From: PoT sp049331405
Lineage (GTDB): Bacteria > Planctomycetota > Planctomycetia > Isosphaerales > Isosphaeraceae
DNA length: 64,000 nucleotides
NCBI RefSeq assembly: GCF_049331405.1
Contig: NZ_CP186274.1
Span: 3,968,001 to 4,032,000, forward strand
Direction: 5' to 3'
A program made the translations under genes and the position numbers. Positions 17,345-25,467 of this stretch are shown in pieces. The notes under the pieces are model-generated. The model was not told the DNA's origin. It made no database searches and saw only the letters and a list, made by a program, of their open reading frames with translations. The stretch's first letter is position 1, and each line of letters begins with the position of its first letter.

Positions 17345-18694
17345 TCACGAGTCGGCGTGTTCCTGAGACGCAAGCCGCTGATCGAGCCATTCCAGGGCCT
17401 CGCGCTTGCTGTTCACAACCCGATCGAGCTGTGCCTCGCGGATCTGATCCAGTAGCCCCGCGAAATGGACGCCCGGCGTGAGGCCGTGGCGCACGAGGTC
17501 GTGCCCCGTCACCAATGGCGGCGGATTGATCGGGCCCGTCGGCTGGGCCTGCATGTAATATTCGCAATATTCGACGTGCGGGCACTCGCCGAACGAGGCC
17601 AGGGCATCCGCCCGATGCAGGGCCAGTAGTTCATCAATCCCCGGCATGGCGAGCATGCGCTTGAGCTTCGACTCGCGCAGTTTCTTCGCCTCGCCGAGAT
17701 ACTGGTGGTATTCGACCAGCCAGGCGATCCGCTCTCGCTCCATGTTCGAGAGCTTGAGTCTCCGGCAAACGTCGACCGCGATTTGCCGACCGACCTGCTC
17801 GTGGTGATGGAAGCTGAACCGGCCGTTGTAGGTCGACTTCGTCGCCGGCTTGCCCACGTCGTGCAGGAGTGCGGCAAAGGCGAGCGGGAAGCTAGGCACG
17901 GGCGGGAGCAGGTCGAGCACGAGCAGCGTGTGATCCCAGAGGTCCCCCTCGGGCTGCATCGGCTTCCCCTGGTAGATGCCCCTCATCGGGACGATCGGCG
18001 GCAGGATTGCCGCTGCAAGCCCCAGGTCGAGCATCTCCTGGACCGCCCCGGCACGGTTCGGATGCACCATCATCCGGCGAAGTTCCTGGGCGATCCTCTC
18101 GGCCGCGACGACCGAGACCTCCCTGGCCATCTCCCTGATGGCGGAGCGCGTCAAGGGCTCGATCGTCAGGTCGAACCGGGATGCGAAACGGACCGCGCGC
18201 AGGAGTCGCAGCTTGTCCTCGGCGAAGCGGGCCCGCGGATCGCCGATGGCGCGGAGGACCCTGGCATCGAGGTCGTCCTTGCCGCCGACGTAGTCGATGA
18301 CCTCGTCGGAGAAGGGGTCGAGGAACATCCCATTGACCGTGAAGTCGCGTCGAGCAGCGTCGAGTTCGGGCGAGCTGAAGACGACCGACTCGGGATGTCG
18401 CCCGTCGATGTAGGCTCCATCGCTGCGGAACGTCGCGACCTCGACCTCCCCTCCTCCGCGGTTGTCACGCACGCGGACGACGCCGAACGAGATCCCCACG
18501 GGGATCGTGCGGTTGGGGAAAAGCTCGATGACCTGTTCGGGAGTGGCGTCGGTCGCGACGTCATAGTCCGCCGGCGTGAGTCCCAGGATGAGGTCGCGGA
18601 CGCAACCTCCGGCCCAGAGCGCGCGGAAACCCGCCTGGCGAAGGCGGCCGACGACATCGGTCGCGAACCTTCGTCGCGCGTCCTTGCCATTCAT
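17345..18694 (-). CDS. CCA tRNA nucleotidyltransferase / poly(A) polymerase family with HD domain
   Basis: A 449-residue protein. The nucleotidyltransferase head has the WAGGCVRDLILG loop at residues 27-38 and the catalytic DYDVATDATPE at about 43-53, followed by RRDFTVNGMFLDP and the nucleotide-binding RLLRAVRFASRFDL. The second half has an HD-type motif (LLHDVGKPATKS, then HHHEQVG and EYHQ). Such enzymes add or repair the CCA end of tRNA; the HD part suggests phosphatase or phosphodiesterase activity as in the enterobacterial enzyme. The start overlaps the rsmD stop by ATGA, so it is probably translated by coupling to rsmD. A pure poly(A) polymerase role cannot be excluded from sequence alone. 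Confidence 0.9.
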   Translation of the reverse strand: MNGKDARRRFATDVVGRLRQAGFRALWAGGCVRDLILGLTPADYDVATDATPEQVIELFPNRTIPVGISFGVVRVRDNRGGGEVEVATFRSDGAYIDGRHPESVVFSSPELDAARRDFTVNGMFLDPFSDEVIDYVGGKDDLDARVLRAIGDPRARFAEDKLRLLRAVRFASRFDLTIEPLTRSAIREMAREVSVVAAERIAQELRRMMVHPNRAGAVQEMLDLGLAAAILPPIVPMRGIYQGKPMQPEGDLWDHTLLVLDLLPPVPSFPLAFAALLHDVGKPATKSTYNGRFSFHHHEQVGRQIAVDVCRRLKLSNMERERIAWLVEYHQYLGEAKKLRESKLKRMLAMPGIDELLALHRADALASFGECPHVEYCEYYMQAQPTGPINPPPLVTGHDLVRHGLTPGVHFAGLLDQIREAQLDRVVNSKREALEWLDQRLASQEHADS

Positions 18695-19329
18695 GACGGG
18701 TCCTCAACGTCCTCGACGCCGGAATCCTCGACTTCGCCTTCGGCGGCCTCTTCAGCCTCAGGGGGCGGGTCGCTCGTCAGGAACCGGACAGCGATCTGCG
18801 TCCCGCCGTAGCGCCGCACGTCCCAGAGCGGCTCTTCCGGCAGGATGTCCTCGTCGAGCCTGGCTCTCGACTCGAGCGCCAGGGCCGAGCCCCTAGGTAG
18901 CGAGCTCGTCAAATGTTCGAGCAGTCGCTTAACCTTCTTCTGATGGATCTCATAGTCGCGATAGGGCGGATCGATGACGACGATGACCGGGTCGTCGCTG
19001 CCGGGATCGTAAGTCAACGCCCAGCGATAGGCATCCGCCAGGTGGACGCGGCACTGCCCCTCGTAACGAAGCGTGGCGACGTTGCGGTGGATCAGCCCGA
19101 TGTTGTCGCGATTCCTCTCGACGAAGATCGCCCTCGAGGCGCCTCGACTGAGGGCCTCGAGCCCCAGGGCACCCGTCCCGGCGAAGAGGTCGAGGACCAC
19201 CCTGCCCTCGACGGCCTCGCCCAGGATGTTGAAGATCGATTCGCGCACCAGGTCGCTGGTGGGCCGCGTGGAACTACCGCGCGGGCCATCGATCTTGTGT
19301 CCTCTGCGCTGTCCGGCAATGATACGCAT
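18691..19329 (-). CDS. rsmD: 16S rRNA (guanine(966)-N(2))-methyltransferase RsmD
   Basis: A 212-residue SAM-dependent methyltransferase. The start at 19329 gives the family N-terminus MRIIAGQRRGHKI and the RPTSDLVRESIFNIL motif. Motif I is VLDLFAGTGALGLEALSRGA at about residues 45-64, and the N6/N2-methylase motif IV is VIDPPY near residue 122. The last 30 residues are an acidic tail (EAEEAAEGEVEDSGVEDV) that is not part of the usual family length. Upstream in-frame codons are rejected because they precede the conserved start. The stop overlaps the start of the CCA-transferase gene by 4 bases, a sign of a two-gene operon for RNA modification. Confidence 0.93.
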   Translation of the reverse strand: MRIIAGQRRGHKIDGPRGSSTRPTSDLVRESIFNILGEAVEGRVVLDLFAGTGALGLEALSRGASRAIFVERNRDNIGLIHRNVATLRYEGQCRVHLADAYRWALTYDPGSDDPVIVVIDPPYRDYEIHQKKVKRLLEHLTSSLPRGSALALESRARLDEDILPEEPLWDVRRYGGTQIAVRFLTSDPPPEAEEAAEGEVEDSGVEDVEDPS

Positions 19330-19724
19330 CGACCCCAATCCGAACCAATGCCGCGCGGTAAACCCATCATCGTTCGCGCCGCCAAACATGCATTTTAGTG
19401 GGAAGCGTCGTCCCGGGAAAGGCCGAGGGCCTCGCGTCCACGCGCATTCACGCCGAGAAATCGTCGCAGACTCATCAGGGTTCACGTCTTGTGGTTGGTT
19501 CAACGTCTCGGAATAACTCTCCGAAGTCTTGAAGAACGCCTCGACACGCGCGAGGACGTTTAAAAGTCGGCCTTCTTCCTTCCAGATCTATAAAGAGCAA
19601 GCAAGTGTTAGTTTTGAGCGATATTGCCGACCCTTGCCGGGCGTGTTGGGTCCGTTAAACTCGGACGACCTGATTCGTCGGGCCGGAGTGACGACCTCAT
19701 CGATCCTGGGAGACGTGACGACAC
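19330..19724. other. Divergent intergenic region upstream of rsmD and the cyanophycinase-like gene
   Basis: The 395-base gap carries a plus-strand promoter candidate at 19634-19661 described separately. No coding frame or RNA gene is seen. Confidence 0.45.
19634..19661 (+). promoter_or_regulatory. Candidate promoter for the cyanophycinase-like gene
   Basis: TTGCCG, a 16-base spacer, then TAAACT. Transcription would start about 60 bases before the ATG at 19725. Confidence 0.35.
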
Positions 19725-20648
19725 ATGCGATCGACTTTCACCGTGTTACGCCGCGTTGCAGTCCTCGTGGTGCTGAGCCTGGCGACCTTACCGCTCCGCG
19801 GAAGAGCGGACGACTCGCCTCAAGCCATCACCGATCCGACGAGGATGCCTATCGGCCCGAAGGCGGGATCGCTCCTGATCGTGGGTGGGGGACAGTTGCT
19901 GCCGCAGATCGCCGAGCGGTTCGTCTCCCTCGCGAGCGGCACTGATGCCGAGGTCGTGCTGATCCCGACGGCCATCGAGGGAGAGCACCTCGACCTGGAC
20001 GCCTTGAGTCGGCAGATGACCGAAGTCTTCGGATTCAAGCATGTGACAACCCTGCACACGCGGGATCGCGCCGAGGCCGACTCGGAAAGCTTCGTGGCCC
20101 CGCTGAAAACCGCCAAGGCCGTCTGGTTCGGAGGGGGGCGGCACTGGCGGCTGGTCGATTCCTACCTGGGGACGCGGACCCAACGCGAGATTGAGCGAGT
20201 CTTGGAACGCGGCGGCGTGGTCGGCGGCTCATCGGCCGGCGCCACGATCATCGGCTCGTTCCTCGTTCGAGGCGCACGGGAGGGGAACCACATCATGGTC
20301 GCCCGCGATTATCAGAGGGGGTTCGGCTATTTGCGGGACTCGGCCATCGACCAGCATCTCCTACCGCGAGCTCGCGCGGAGGACCTGGTTCCGGTCATCG
20401 CAGACAGGCCTGAACTCCTGGGGCTCGGCATCGACGAGGCGACGGCCATCGCGGTTCACGGCGATGCCTTCGAGGTGATCGGCCGCGGCGTCGTCGGGAT
20501 CTACGACGGCAAAGATCACGACGGCAAGCCCTACTATTTCATAGCCCCGGGCGAGCATTTCGATCTCAGGGCACGGAGACGTGCGAGCCTTAAGAAATCG
20601 GCTCCGCCCGCGCACATCGCCCCATTCCCGAGGCCATCGATGCCGTGA
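19725..20648 (+). CDS. Exported cyanophycinase-like S51 family peptidase
   Basis: A 307-residue protein with an N-terminal signal (LRRVAVLVVLSLATLPL, cut near GRADD). The mature part starts with GSLLIVGGGQLLPQIAERFV and contains IPTA, the AVWFGGGRHWRLVDS segment and the nucleophile elbow VGGSSAGATIIG with the predicted catalytic Ser170. These are hallmarks of cyanophycinase, a serine peptidase that cuts beta-Asp-Arg dipeptides from cyanophycin. An acidic residue later in LLGLGIDEATAIAVHGDAFEV fits the family. No cyanophycin synthetase gene is present in the window, and the protein is predicted to be exported. It may therefore act on external cyanophycin or another isopeptide; that is inference. 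Confidence 0.88.
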   Translation: MRSTFTVLRRVAVLVVLSLATLPLRGRADDSPQAITDPTRMPIGPKAGSLLIVGGGQLLPQIAERFVSLASGTDAEVVLIPTAIEGEHLDLDALSRQMTEVFGFKHVTTLHTRDRAEADSESFVAPLKTAKAVWFGGGRHWRLVDSYLGTRTQREIERVLERGGVVGGSSAGATIIGSFLVRGAREGNHIMVARDYQRGFGYLRDSAIDQHLLPRARAEDLVPVIADRPELLGLGIDEATAIAVHGDAFEVIGRGVVGIYDGKDHDGKPYYFIAPGEHFDLRARRRASLKKSAPPAHIAPFPRPSMP

Positions 20649-20727
20649 GGTAGGCCAGGAATTAGATAGGTCGACTGCACGGCGTCAGGCACGAGAGGCA
20701 CTGGCGCCGTGGTTGGCGTGCGAGACG

Positions 20728-20928
20728 TCAGTTCGACCCGAGGCTTGAACGGCCTTGCGAATCGGCGTTGCTGGTTCGATCGTGGTTCGAGCCATTCTTG
20801 AGGGCCGAATCCCACGAGTTCCGCGCCATCTGGTATTCGGCCCAGGCCTCCGGTTCGGCCTGCAGGGCCGCGAGAGAGGCTTCGTAGTTCTGCCAGTTCC
20901 GCAGCAAGTCTTCGCGCAAGAGAGGCAT
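20728..20928 (-). CDS. Small acidic protein of unknown function
   Basis: A 66-residue soluble protein with a helical, Glu/Ala/Trp-rich first half (LREDLLRNWQNYEASLAALQ, then EAWAEYQMARNSWDSAL) and a polar Asn/Ser-rich tail. A strong ribosome binding site GAGGAGG lies 8 bases before the ATG, and a good promoter sits at 21071-21098. I do not recognise the family. The regular Trp spacing and strong expression signals argue for a real gene. No toxin or antitoxin partner is adjacent. Confidence 0.62.
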   Translation of the reverse strand: MPLLREDLLRNWQNYEASLAALQAEPEAWAEYQMARNSWDSALKNGSNHDRTSNADSQGRSSLGSN

Positions 20929-21070
20929 GACTTCAACCTCCTCATCGGGGAGTTAGGGACCGGGGTGTTCCGTTTTCAAGACGACTGAAAGAGCCGGGCT
21001 CAGGATTACTATCGAGTTCTGGAGACGATGATCTGAGGCCAAAACAGTCCTCAAATCTCATTCTTTATAA

Positions 21071-21098
21071 AGTTTATCGTGTTAGTGATCTTTGTCAA
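21071..21098 (-). promoter_or_regulatory. Promoter for the small acidic protein gene
   Basis: The minus strand reads a perfect TTGACA, a 16-base spacer, then TAAACT. It gives a leader of about 136 bases to the ATG at 20928. Confidence 0.5.
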
Positions 21099-21318
21099 GT
21101 CGCAATCCTGCAGTTCAACGAACGCTTGACAGGGTATGTCCCTTGTGGACCACGCACGATGCAAGGTGTAGCTGCACTCCGCGTACCGAAGTCTTCAGCT
21201 TCACTCCTGGCTCATACAAGTCATCCCGAATTCATGTGGAATCGGACATGTTGAGTTTCAATGCGACCAAGGTGGGCGAAGTCTGTCGTGAGAAATAGCT
21301 GGGGTCGAAGTGAAGAAC

Positions 21319-21365
21319 GCCGTCTTGTGGCGCGGCCAGTGTTGTGGCAAGCGTCACGAGACGGC
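21319..21365 (-). terminator. Possible terminator of the RND gene
   Basis: GCCGTCTTGTG and CACGAGACGGC form an 11-base arm pair with one mispair on the minus strand. On that strand it is followed by GTTCTTCAC, a weak T tract, about 45 bases after the RND stop. Confidence 0.3.
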
Positions 21366-21408
21366 GGTTCGCGAATTTGCTGGACGGTTTGGATGACCAG
21401 TCAGGCGA

Positions 21409-24400
21409 TCACTTCTGCTCAACGAGAACGGCGGCCTCTTCCTCGAGTTCGGCGGCAGGCCGAGATTGATCGGGGAGCTTCGGCGTCCCGACGGCTGGCT
21501 TGATCTTGAGGAAGCGGCCGGAACGCTGACCCAAGTGACGCAGGGAGCGGAGGGAGATCAACTCGAGCGGGATGCCGAAGATCAGCCGCGACCATTTCGA
21601 GGCGAAGACCTTGCTCTCGCCCAGCCAGTCGATGATGAAGAAGAAGACGGGCGTGAGGAAGACACCGAAGAGCGTCACGCCGAGCATGCCGCTGAAGACC
21701 GTCAGCCCGAGCGTCCGCCTCATCTCGGCACCGGCACCGTCGGACAGCAACAGTGGCACCACGCCGAGGATGAATGCCATCGAGGTCATGACGATCGGGC
21801 GGAGGCGAAGGCGACAGGCTTCAAGAGTCGCCTGACGGCGAGTCGCCCCCTGCTCTCGCTTCACCTTGGCGAACTCCACAATCAGGATCGCGTTCTTGCT
21901 CGCGAGGCCGACCAGCACGACGAAGCCCACTTGCGTGAAGATGTTGATCTCCGATCCGCTGACCATCACGCCGGTCAGCGCCCCGAGCAAGCACATCGGG
22001 ACGACCATGATGATCGCCAGCGGCAAGGCCCAGCTCTCATACTGCGCCGCCAGCACCAGGAAGACCATGACGACCGCGAACCCGAATACCAACATTGCCG
22101 TGTTGCCCGCCTGGCGTTCGAGGTAGGCAAGCTCGGTCCACTCGATCGACATCGACTCCGGCAGTTCGTGGAGTGCGAGTTGCTCCATGATGTCGATCGC
22201 CGAACCCGAGCTGATCCCGGGCGCGGCAGAGCCGTTCAGCGGGGCGGCCGGGTGCATGTTGTATCGGGTGAGGACGAGCGGGCCGGTCTGCTCCTTGATG
22301 TTCACGACCGATCCCAGGGGGACCATCTGACCGCGTGCGTTGCGGACGCGTAGCCGGTGGATCTCCTCAGGGCGATTTCGGAACTTCGAGTCGGCCTGCA
22401 CGATGACTTGCCAGGTGCGGCCCAGCCAGTTGAAGTCGTTGACGTAGCGGGAGCCGAGGAAGACACGCATCGCGTCGAAGAGATCGGCGATGGCGACCTC
22501 CTTCCGGAGGCACTCGACCCGGTTCACGTCGACGTAGAGCTGCGGCACGCTCGCTCGGAAGACGGAGGCCAGGCCGACGAGGGCTGTCGAGCGGCTGGCG
22601 ACCTGTGCGAGGTTCTCGGTCTGCTCCTGGAGCATCTTCGAGCCGAGTTCGCCGCGGTCCTCGACCATGAGCTTGAAGCCGCCGGCACGCCCCACGCCTC
22701 GGACGGGCGCAGGGCCGAGCACGGTCGAAATGGCCTCGGGGGCTCCGGCGGCGAAGCGTTTGCGCAACTCCGCCACGATGACCTCGCTATTCAGCGAGGG
22801 CTTCCTCGGCATCTTGAGCCAGCCCCTGACGCGAGCTTCCAGTTTTGGCTGCTTGAGCCAGTCGAAGAACCGGTTGATGACTGGGTTGGGACGTTCGTCG
22901 AACGGGGCGAAGTTGATGATCATCGAGCCGAAGTTGGAGCCGCTCGCGCTGAGCAGCATCGACTGACCCGACTGGATCTGCGTGTGACGCACGCCCGGCG
23001 TGTTGTGGGCGATCTTCTCCAACTTCTTGAGGGTCTCCCACGTCCGCTCGGCCGAGGCGGCGTCAGGCAACTGCACGTTCCCCATCGCGTATCCCATGTC
23101 CTGCGACGGGATGAACCCCTTGGGAGTCTCCTTGAACTCCCAGTAAGTCACATATACAAGACCGCCGTAGACCAGCAGGACGAGCGGGCTGACGTACAGC
23201 AGCAAGCCGACGGTCCGCGTGTAGACCTTCGTGGAGAAGTTGAACGCGCGATTGAAGAGGCCGAAGAAGGCGCTCAAGAGCCAGTTGATTAGGCCGGCGA
23301 TAATCACGGCCGCCGCGACCCCGATCAGCACGGACGCATAGGGGGCGACCCGCGGCATCAGGTGCTGCTTGATCAGGATCGACTGGAGGAACTCGTAGCC
23401 GAGGAACCCGCCCACGATGGCGAAGAACGGACGAGGCAGGACCGCCCGCTTCGTCTGGGATCGGGGCTTGAGGAGCATCGCCGCGAGGGCCGGGCTGAGC
23501 GTCAGCGAGTTGAACGCCGAGATCAACGTCGACGTCGCGATTGTCAGCGCGAATTGCCGGAAGAACTGGCCGATGATCCCCGAGATGAAGGCACAGGGGA
23601 CGAACACGGCCGAGAGCACCAGGCCGATCGCGATGACCGGCCCCGAGACCTCGTCCATGGCCCGCATCGTGGCCGCCCTTGGCGATAAACCGTGATCGAT
23701 ATGATGCTCGACCGCCTCGACCACGACGATGGCGTCGTCGACCACGATCCCGATCGCCAGCACGAGACCGAAGAGGGTCAGATTATTGAGGCTGAACCCG
23801 AACGCCAGCATGACGGCGAACGTCCCCACGATCGCCACGGGCACGGCGACGAGCGGGATGATGGCGCTCCGCCAGTTCTGCAGGAAGAGGAGCACGACCA
23901 CCGAGACGAGCAGGATCGCCTCTTCGAGGGTCCGATAGACCCCCTGAATCGACTCGCGGATGAACGGGGTCGTGTCGTAGCGGATCTCGTAGGCGACGCC
24001 CTTGGGGAAGTCGGCCTCGAGCTCGGCGAGCTTGGCCCGGACGAGGTCGCCCGTATCGAGGGCGTTCGCGTCGGGCAGGAGCCAGATCGTCATGCTGACC
24101 GAGGGCTTGCCGTTAACCTGGCAGTTGATGTCCTGGTTCTTCGGCCCGAGCTCGACGCGAGCCACGTCCTTCAGGCGAGTGACCCTGCCATCCTCGGTCG
24201 ACTTGATGATGATGTCGGAGAACTGCTCGACCGTGATGAGCCGGCCGAGCGTGGAGAGGGGGATCTGGAGCACCTGCCCGGGGGCCGCCGGCGCCTGGCC
24301 GATCTGCCCCGTCGAGACGGACATGTTCTGTTCCTGGATCGACTTGACCACGTCGCCGGCGGTCAGGCTCCGAGCCGCCAGCATGTCCGGGTCGACCCAG

Positions 24401-24963
24401 ATGCGCATGCTGTAATCGCGCTGCCCTTGCATCGTGATGTCGCTCACGCCGGGCACCCGCGCGATCTCTTCCTTCATACGCACCAACACATAATTGCTCA
24501 AGTAGAATTGGTCGTAGAGCCCCCCCGGGGAGTTCACGGCGATCGACATGAGCATGTCGGGCGATTTCTTGCGTGTATTGACGCCGGTCTGCTTGATGAC
24601 GTCCGGCAAGAGCGGCAGGGCCAGGCTCACGCGGTTCTGGACGAGGACCTGGGCGACGTTGAGGTCGACCCCCTGCTTGAAGGTCACGGTCAGGTTGTAG
24701 GCGCCGTCGTTGGTGCACTGCGAGGACATGTAGAGCATGTTCTCGACGCCGTTGACCTGCTGCTCGATCGGCGTCGCGACGGATTCGGCCACGACCTGCG
24801 CGCTGGCCCCCGGATAAGTGCAGTCCACCTGGACCGTCGGGGGGGCCACTAGGGGATATTGCGCGACCGGCAGGGAGAAGAGTGCGATACCCCCCGCCAG
24901 GGTGATGACGATCGAGAGGACGGACGCGAAGATCGGTCGGTCGATGAAAAATCGCGAGATCAC
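21409..24963 (-). CDS. RND efflux transporter permease (AcrB/HAE1 type) with an extra membrane insert
   Basis: A 1184-residue inner-membrane proton antiporter. The start is GTG at 24963 with GGGGAG 8 bases upstream. The N-terminus SRFFIDRPIFASVLSIVITL and the PVAQYP segment match AcrB. Proton-relay residues are present: Asp409 and Asp410 in GIVVDDAIVVVEA and Lys1023 in GLASKNAILIVEFAK. Compared with the usual length of about 1040, there is an insert at about residues 505-565 with two extra hydrophobic stretches (FFAIVGGFLGYEFL and VLIGVAAAVIIAGLINWLL), and a smaller one in the periplasmic part near 695-725. No membrane fusion protein or TolC-type gene lies next to it, so its partners are encoded elsewhere. 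The exported substrate is unknown. Confidence 0.93.
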   Translation of the reverse strand: MISRFFIDRPIFASVLSIVITLAGGIALFSLPVAQYPLVAPPTVQVDCTYPGASAQVVAESVATPIEQQVNGVENMLYMSSQCTNDGAYNLTVTFKQGVDLNVAQVLVQNRVSLALPLLPDVIKQTGVNTRKKSPDMLMSIAVNSPGGLYDQFYLSNYVLVRMKEEIARVPGVSDITMQGQRDYSMRIWVDPDMLAARSLTAGDVVKSIQEQNMSVSTGQIGQAPAAPGQVLQIPLSTLGRLITVEQFSDIIIKSTEDGRVTRLKDVARVELGPKNQDINCQVNGKPSVSMTIWLLPDANALDTGDLVRAKLAELEADFPKGVAYEIRYDTTPFIRESIQGVYRTLEEAILLVSVVVLLFLQNWRSAIIPLVAVPVAIVGTFAVMLAFGFSLNNLTLFGLVLAIGIVVDDAIVVVEAVEHHIDHGLSPRAATMRAMDEVSGPVIAIGLVLSAVFVPCAFISGIIGQFFRQFALTIATSTLISAFNSLTLSPALAAMLLKPRSQTKRAVLPRPFFAIVGGFLGYEFLQSILIKQHLMPRVAPYASVLIGVAAAVIIAGLINWLLSAFFGLFNRAFNFSTKVYTRTVGLLLYVSPLVLLVYGGLVYVTYWEFKETPKGFIPSQDMGYAMGNVQLPDAASAERTWETLKKLEKIAHNTPGVRHTQIQSGQSMLLSASGSNFGSMIINFAPFDERPNPVINRFFDWLKQPKLEARVRGWLKMPRKPSLNSEVIVAELRKRFAAGAPEAISTVLGPAPVRGVGRAGGFKLMVEDRGELGSKMLQEQTENLAQVASRSTALVGLASVFRASVPQLYVDVNRVECLRKEVAIADLFDAMRVFLGSRYVNDFNWLGRTWQVIVQADSKFRNRPEEIHRLRVRNARGQMVPLGSVVNIKEQTGPLVLTRYNMHPAAPLNGSAAPGISSGSAIDIMEQLALHELPESMSIEWTELAYLERQAGNTAMLVFGFAVVMVFLVLAAQYESWALPLAIIMVVPMCLLGALTGVMVSGSEINIFTQVGFVVLVGLASKNAILIVEFAKVKREQGATRRQATLEACRLRLRPIVMTSMAFILGVVPLLLSDGAGAEMRRTLGLTVFSGMLGVTLFGVFLTPVFFFIIDWLGESKVFASKWSRLIFGIPLELISLRSLRHLGQRSGRFLKIKPAVGTPKLPDQSRPAAELEEEAAVLVEQK

Positions 24964-25467
24964 TGCGGATGCTCCCCGGGAACTCCGAAGCCAAGCCGAC
25001 TGCCGACCCGGTCTGCCTCGAGCCGGATTCGATGCGATCGAATCAAACGGGGCTCGATCTCGTGGCCAGGATGTGAGTGCGGATCACTGATGGAGGGGGG
25101 GAGCGAAGCATGCCACCGACAATGAAACGCTGGATATGCACTGGGACCCCAAGGCTCTCGCTCTGAGCCTAACTCGTGCACTTTTCTGTGCGTCTCGGAG
25201 CAGCATTATGGCCGAAGAAAATCATCCGCACCAGAAAATCATCGGAAAATCGCGACGTGGTTGTCCCAAAGATACAACGAAGTATCGGAGGACTGGACTT
25301 TGCTTCGTGAAGCGACATCGCCCGGTGGAATCTGGCGATCCGTCGATCATCGACGATCGGTTCTGAACCGAGACGTGAAAAGCAAAATCGACTCGGCCGG
25401 GGAGGTTCCCAGCCAAGTCGATCGAGTTAATGGGAATGATTCGGGAGCTGAACGAAGACGGCCGTCA
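24964..25467. other. Intergenic region with ABC-F terminator, no gene seen
   Basis: The 504-base gap lies between the ABC-F gene and the RND gene, both on the minus strand. It holds the ABC-F terminator at 25377-25422. Frames through it have poor composition, and I find no promoter good enough to name for the RND gene. Confidence 0.5.
25377..25422 (-). terminator. Intrinsic terminator of the ABC-F gene
   Basis: On the minus strand an 11-bp stem (ATCGACTTGGC with GCCGAGTCGAT, one T-G pair) is followed by TTTGCTTTTC. It lies about 45 bases after the ABC-F stop. Confidence 0.8.

Larger units (their letters stand above)
20929..21408. other. Intergenic region with promoter and hairpin, no gene seen
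   Basis: The 480-base gap holds the promoter of the small acidic protein at 21071-21098 and a hairpin at 21319-21365 just downstream of the RND gene. It is less G+C-rich than the neighbours near 21050-21100. No coding frame of credible quality is visible. Confidence 0.5.
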
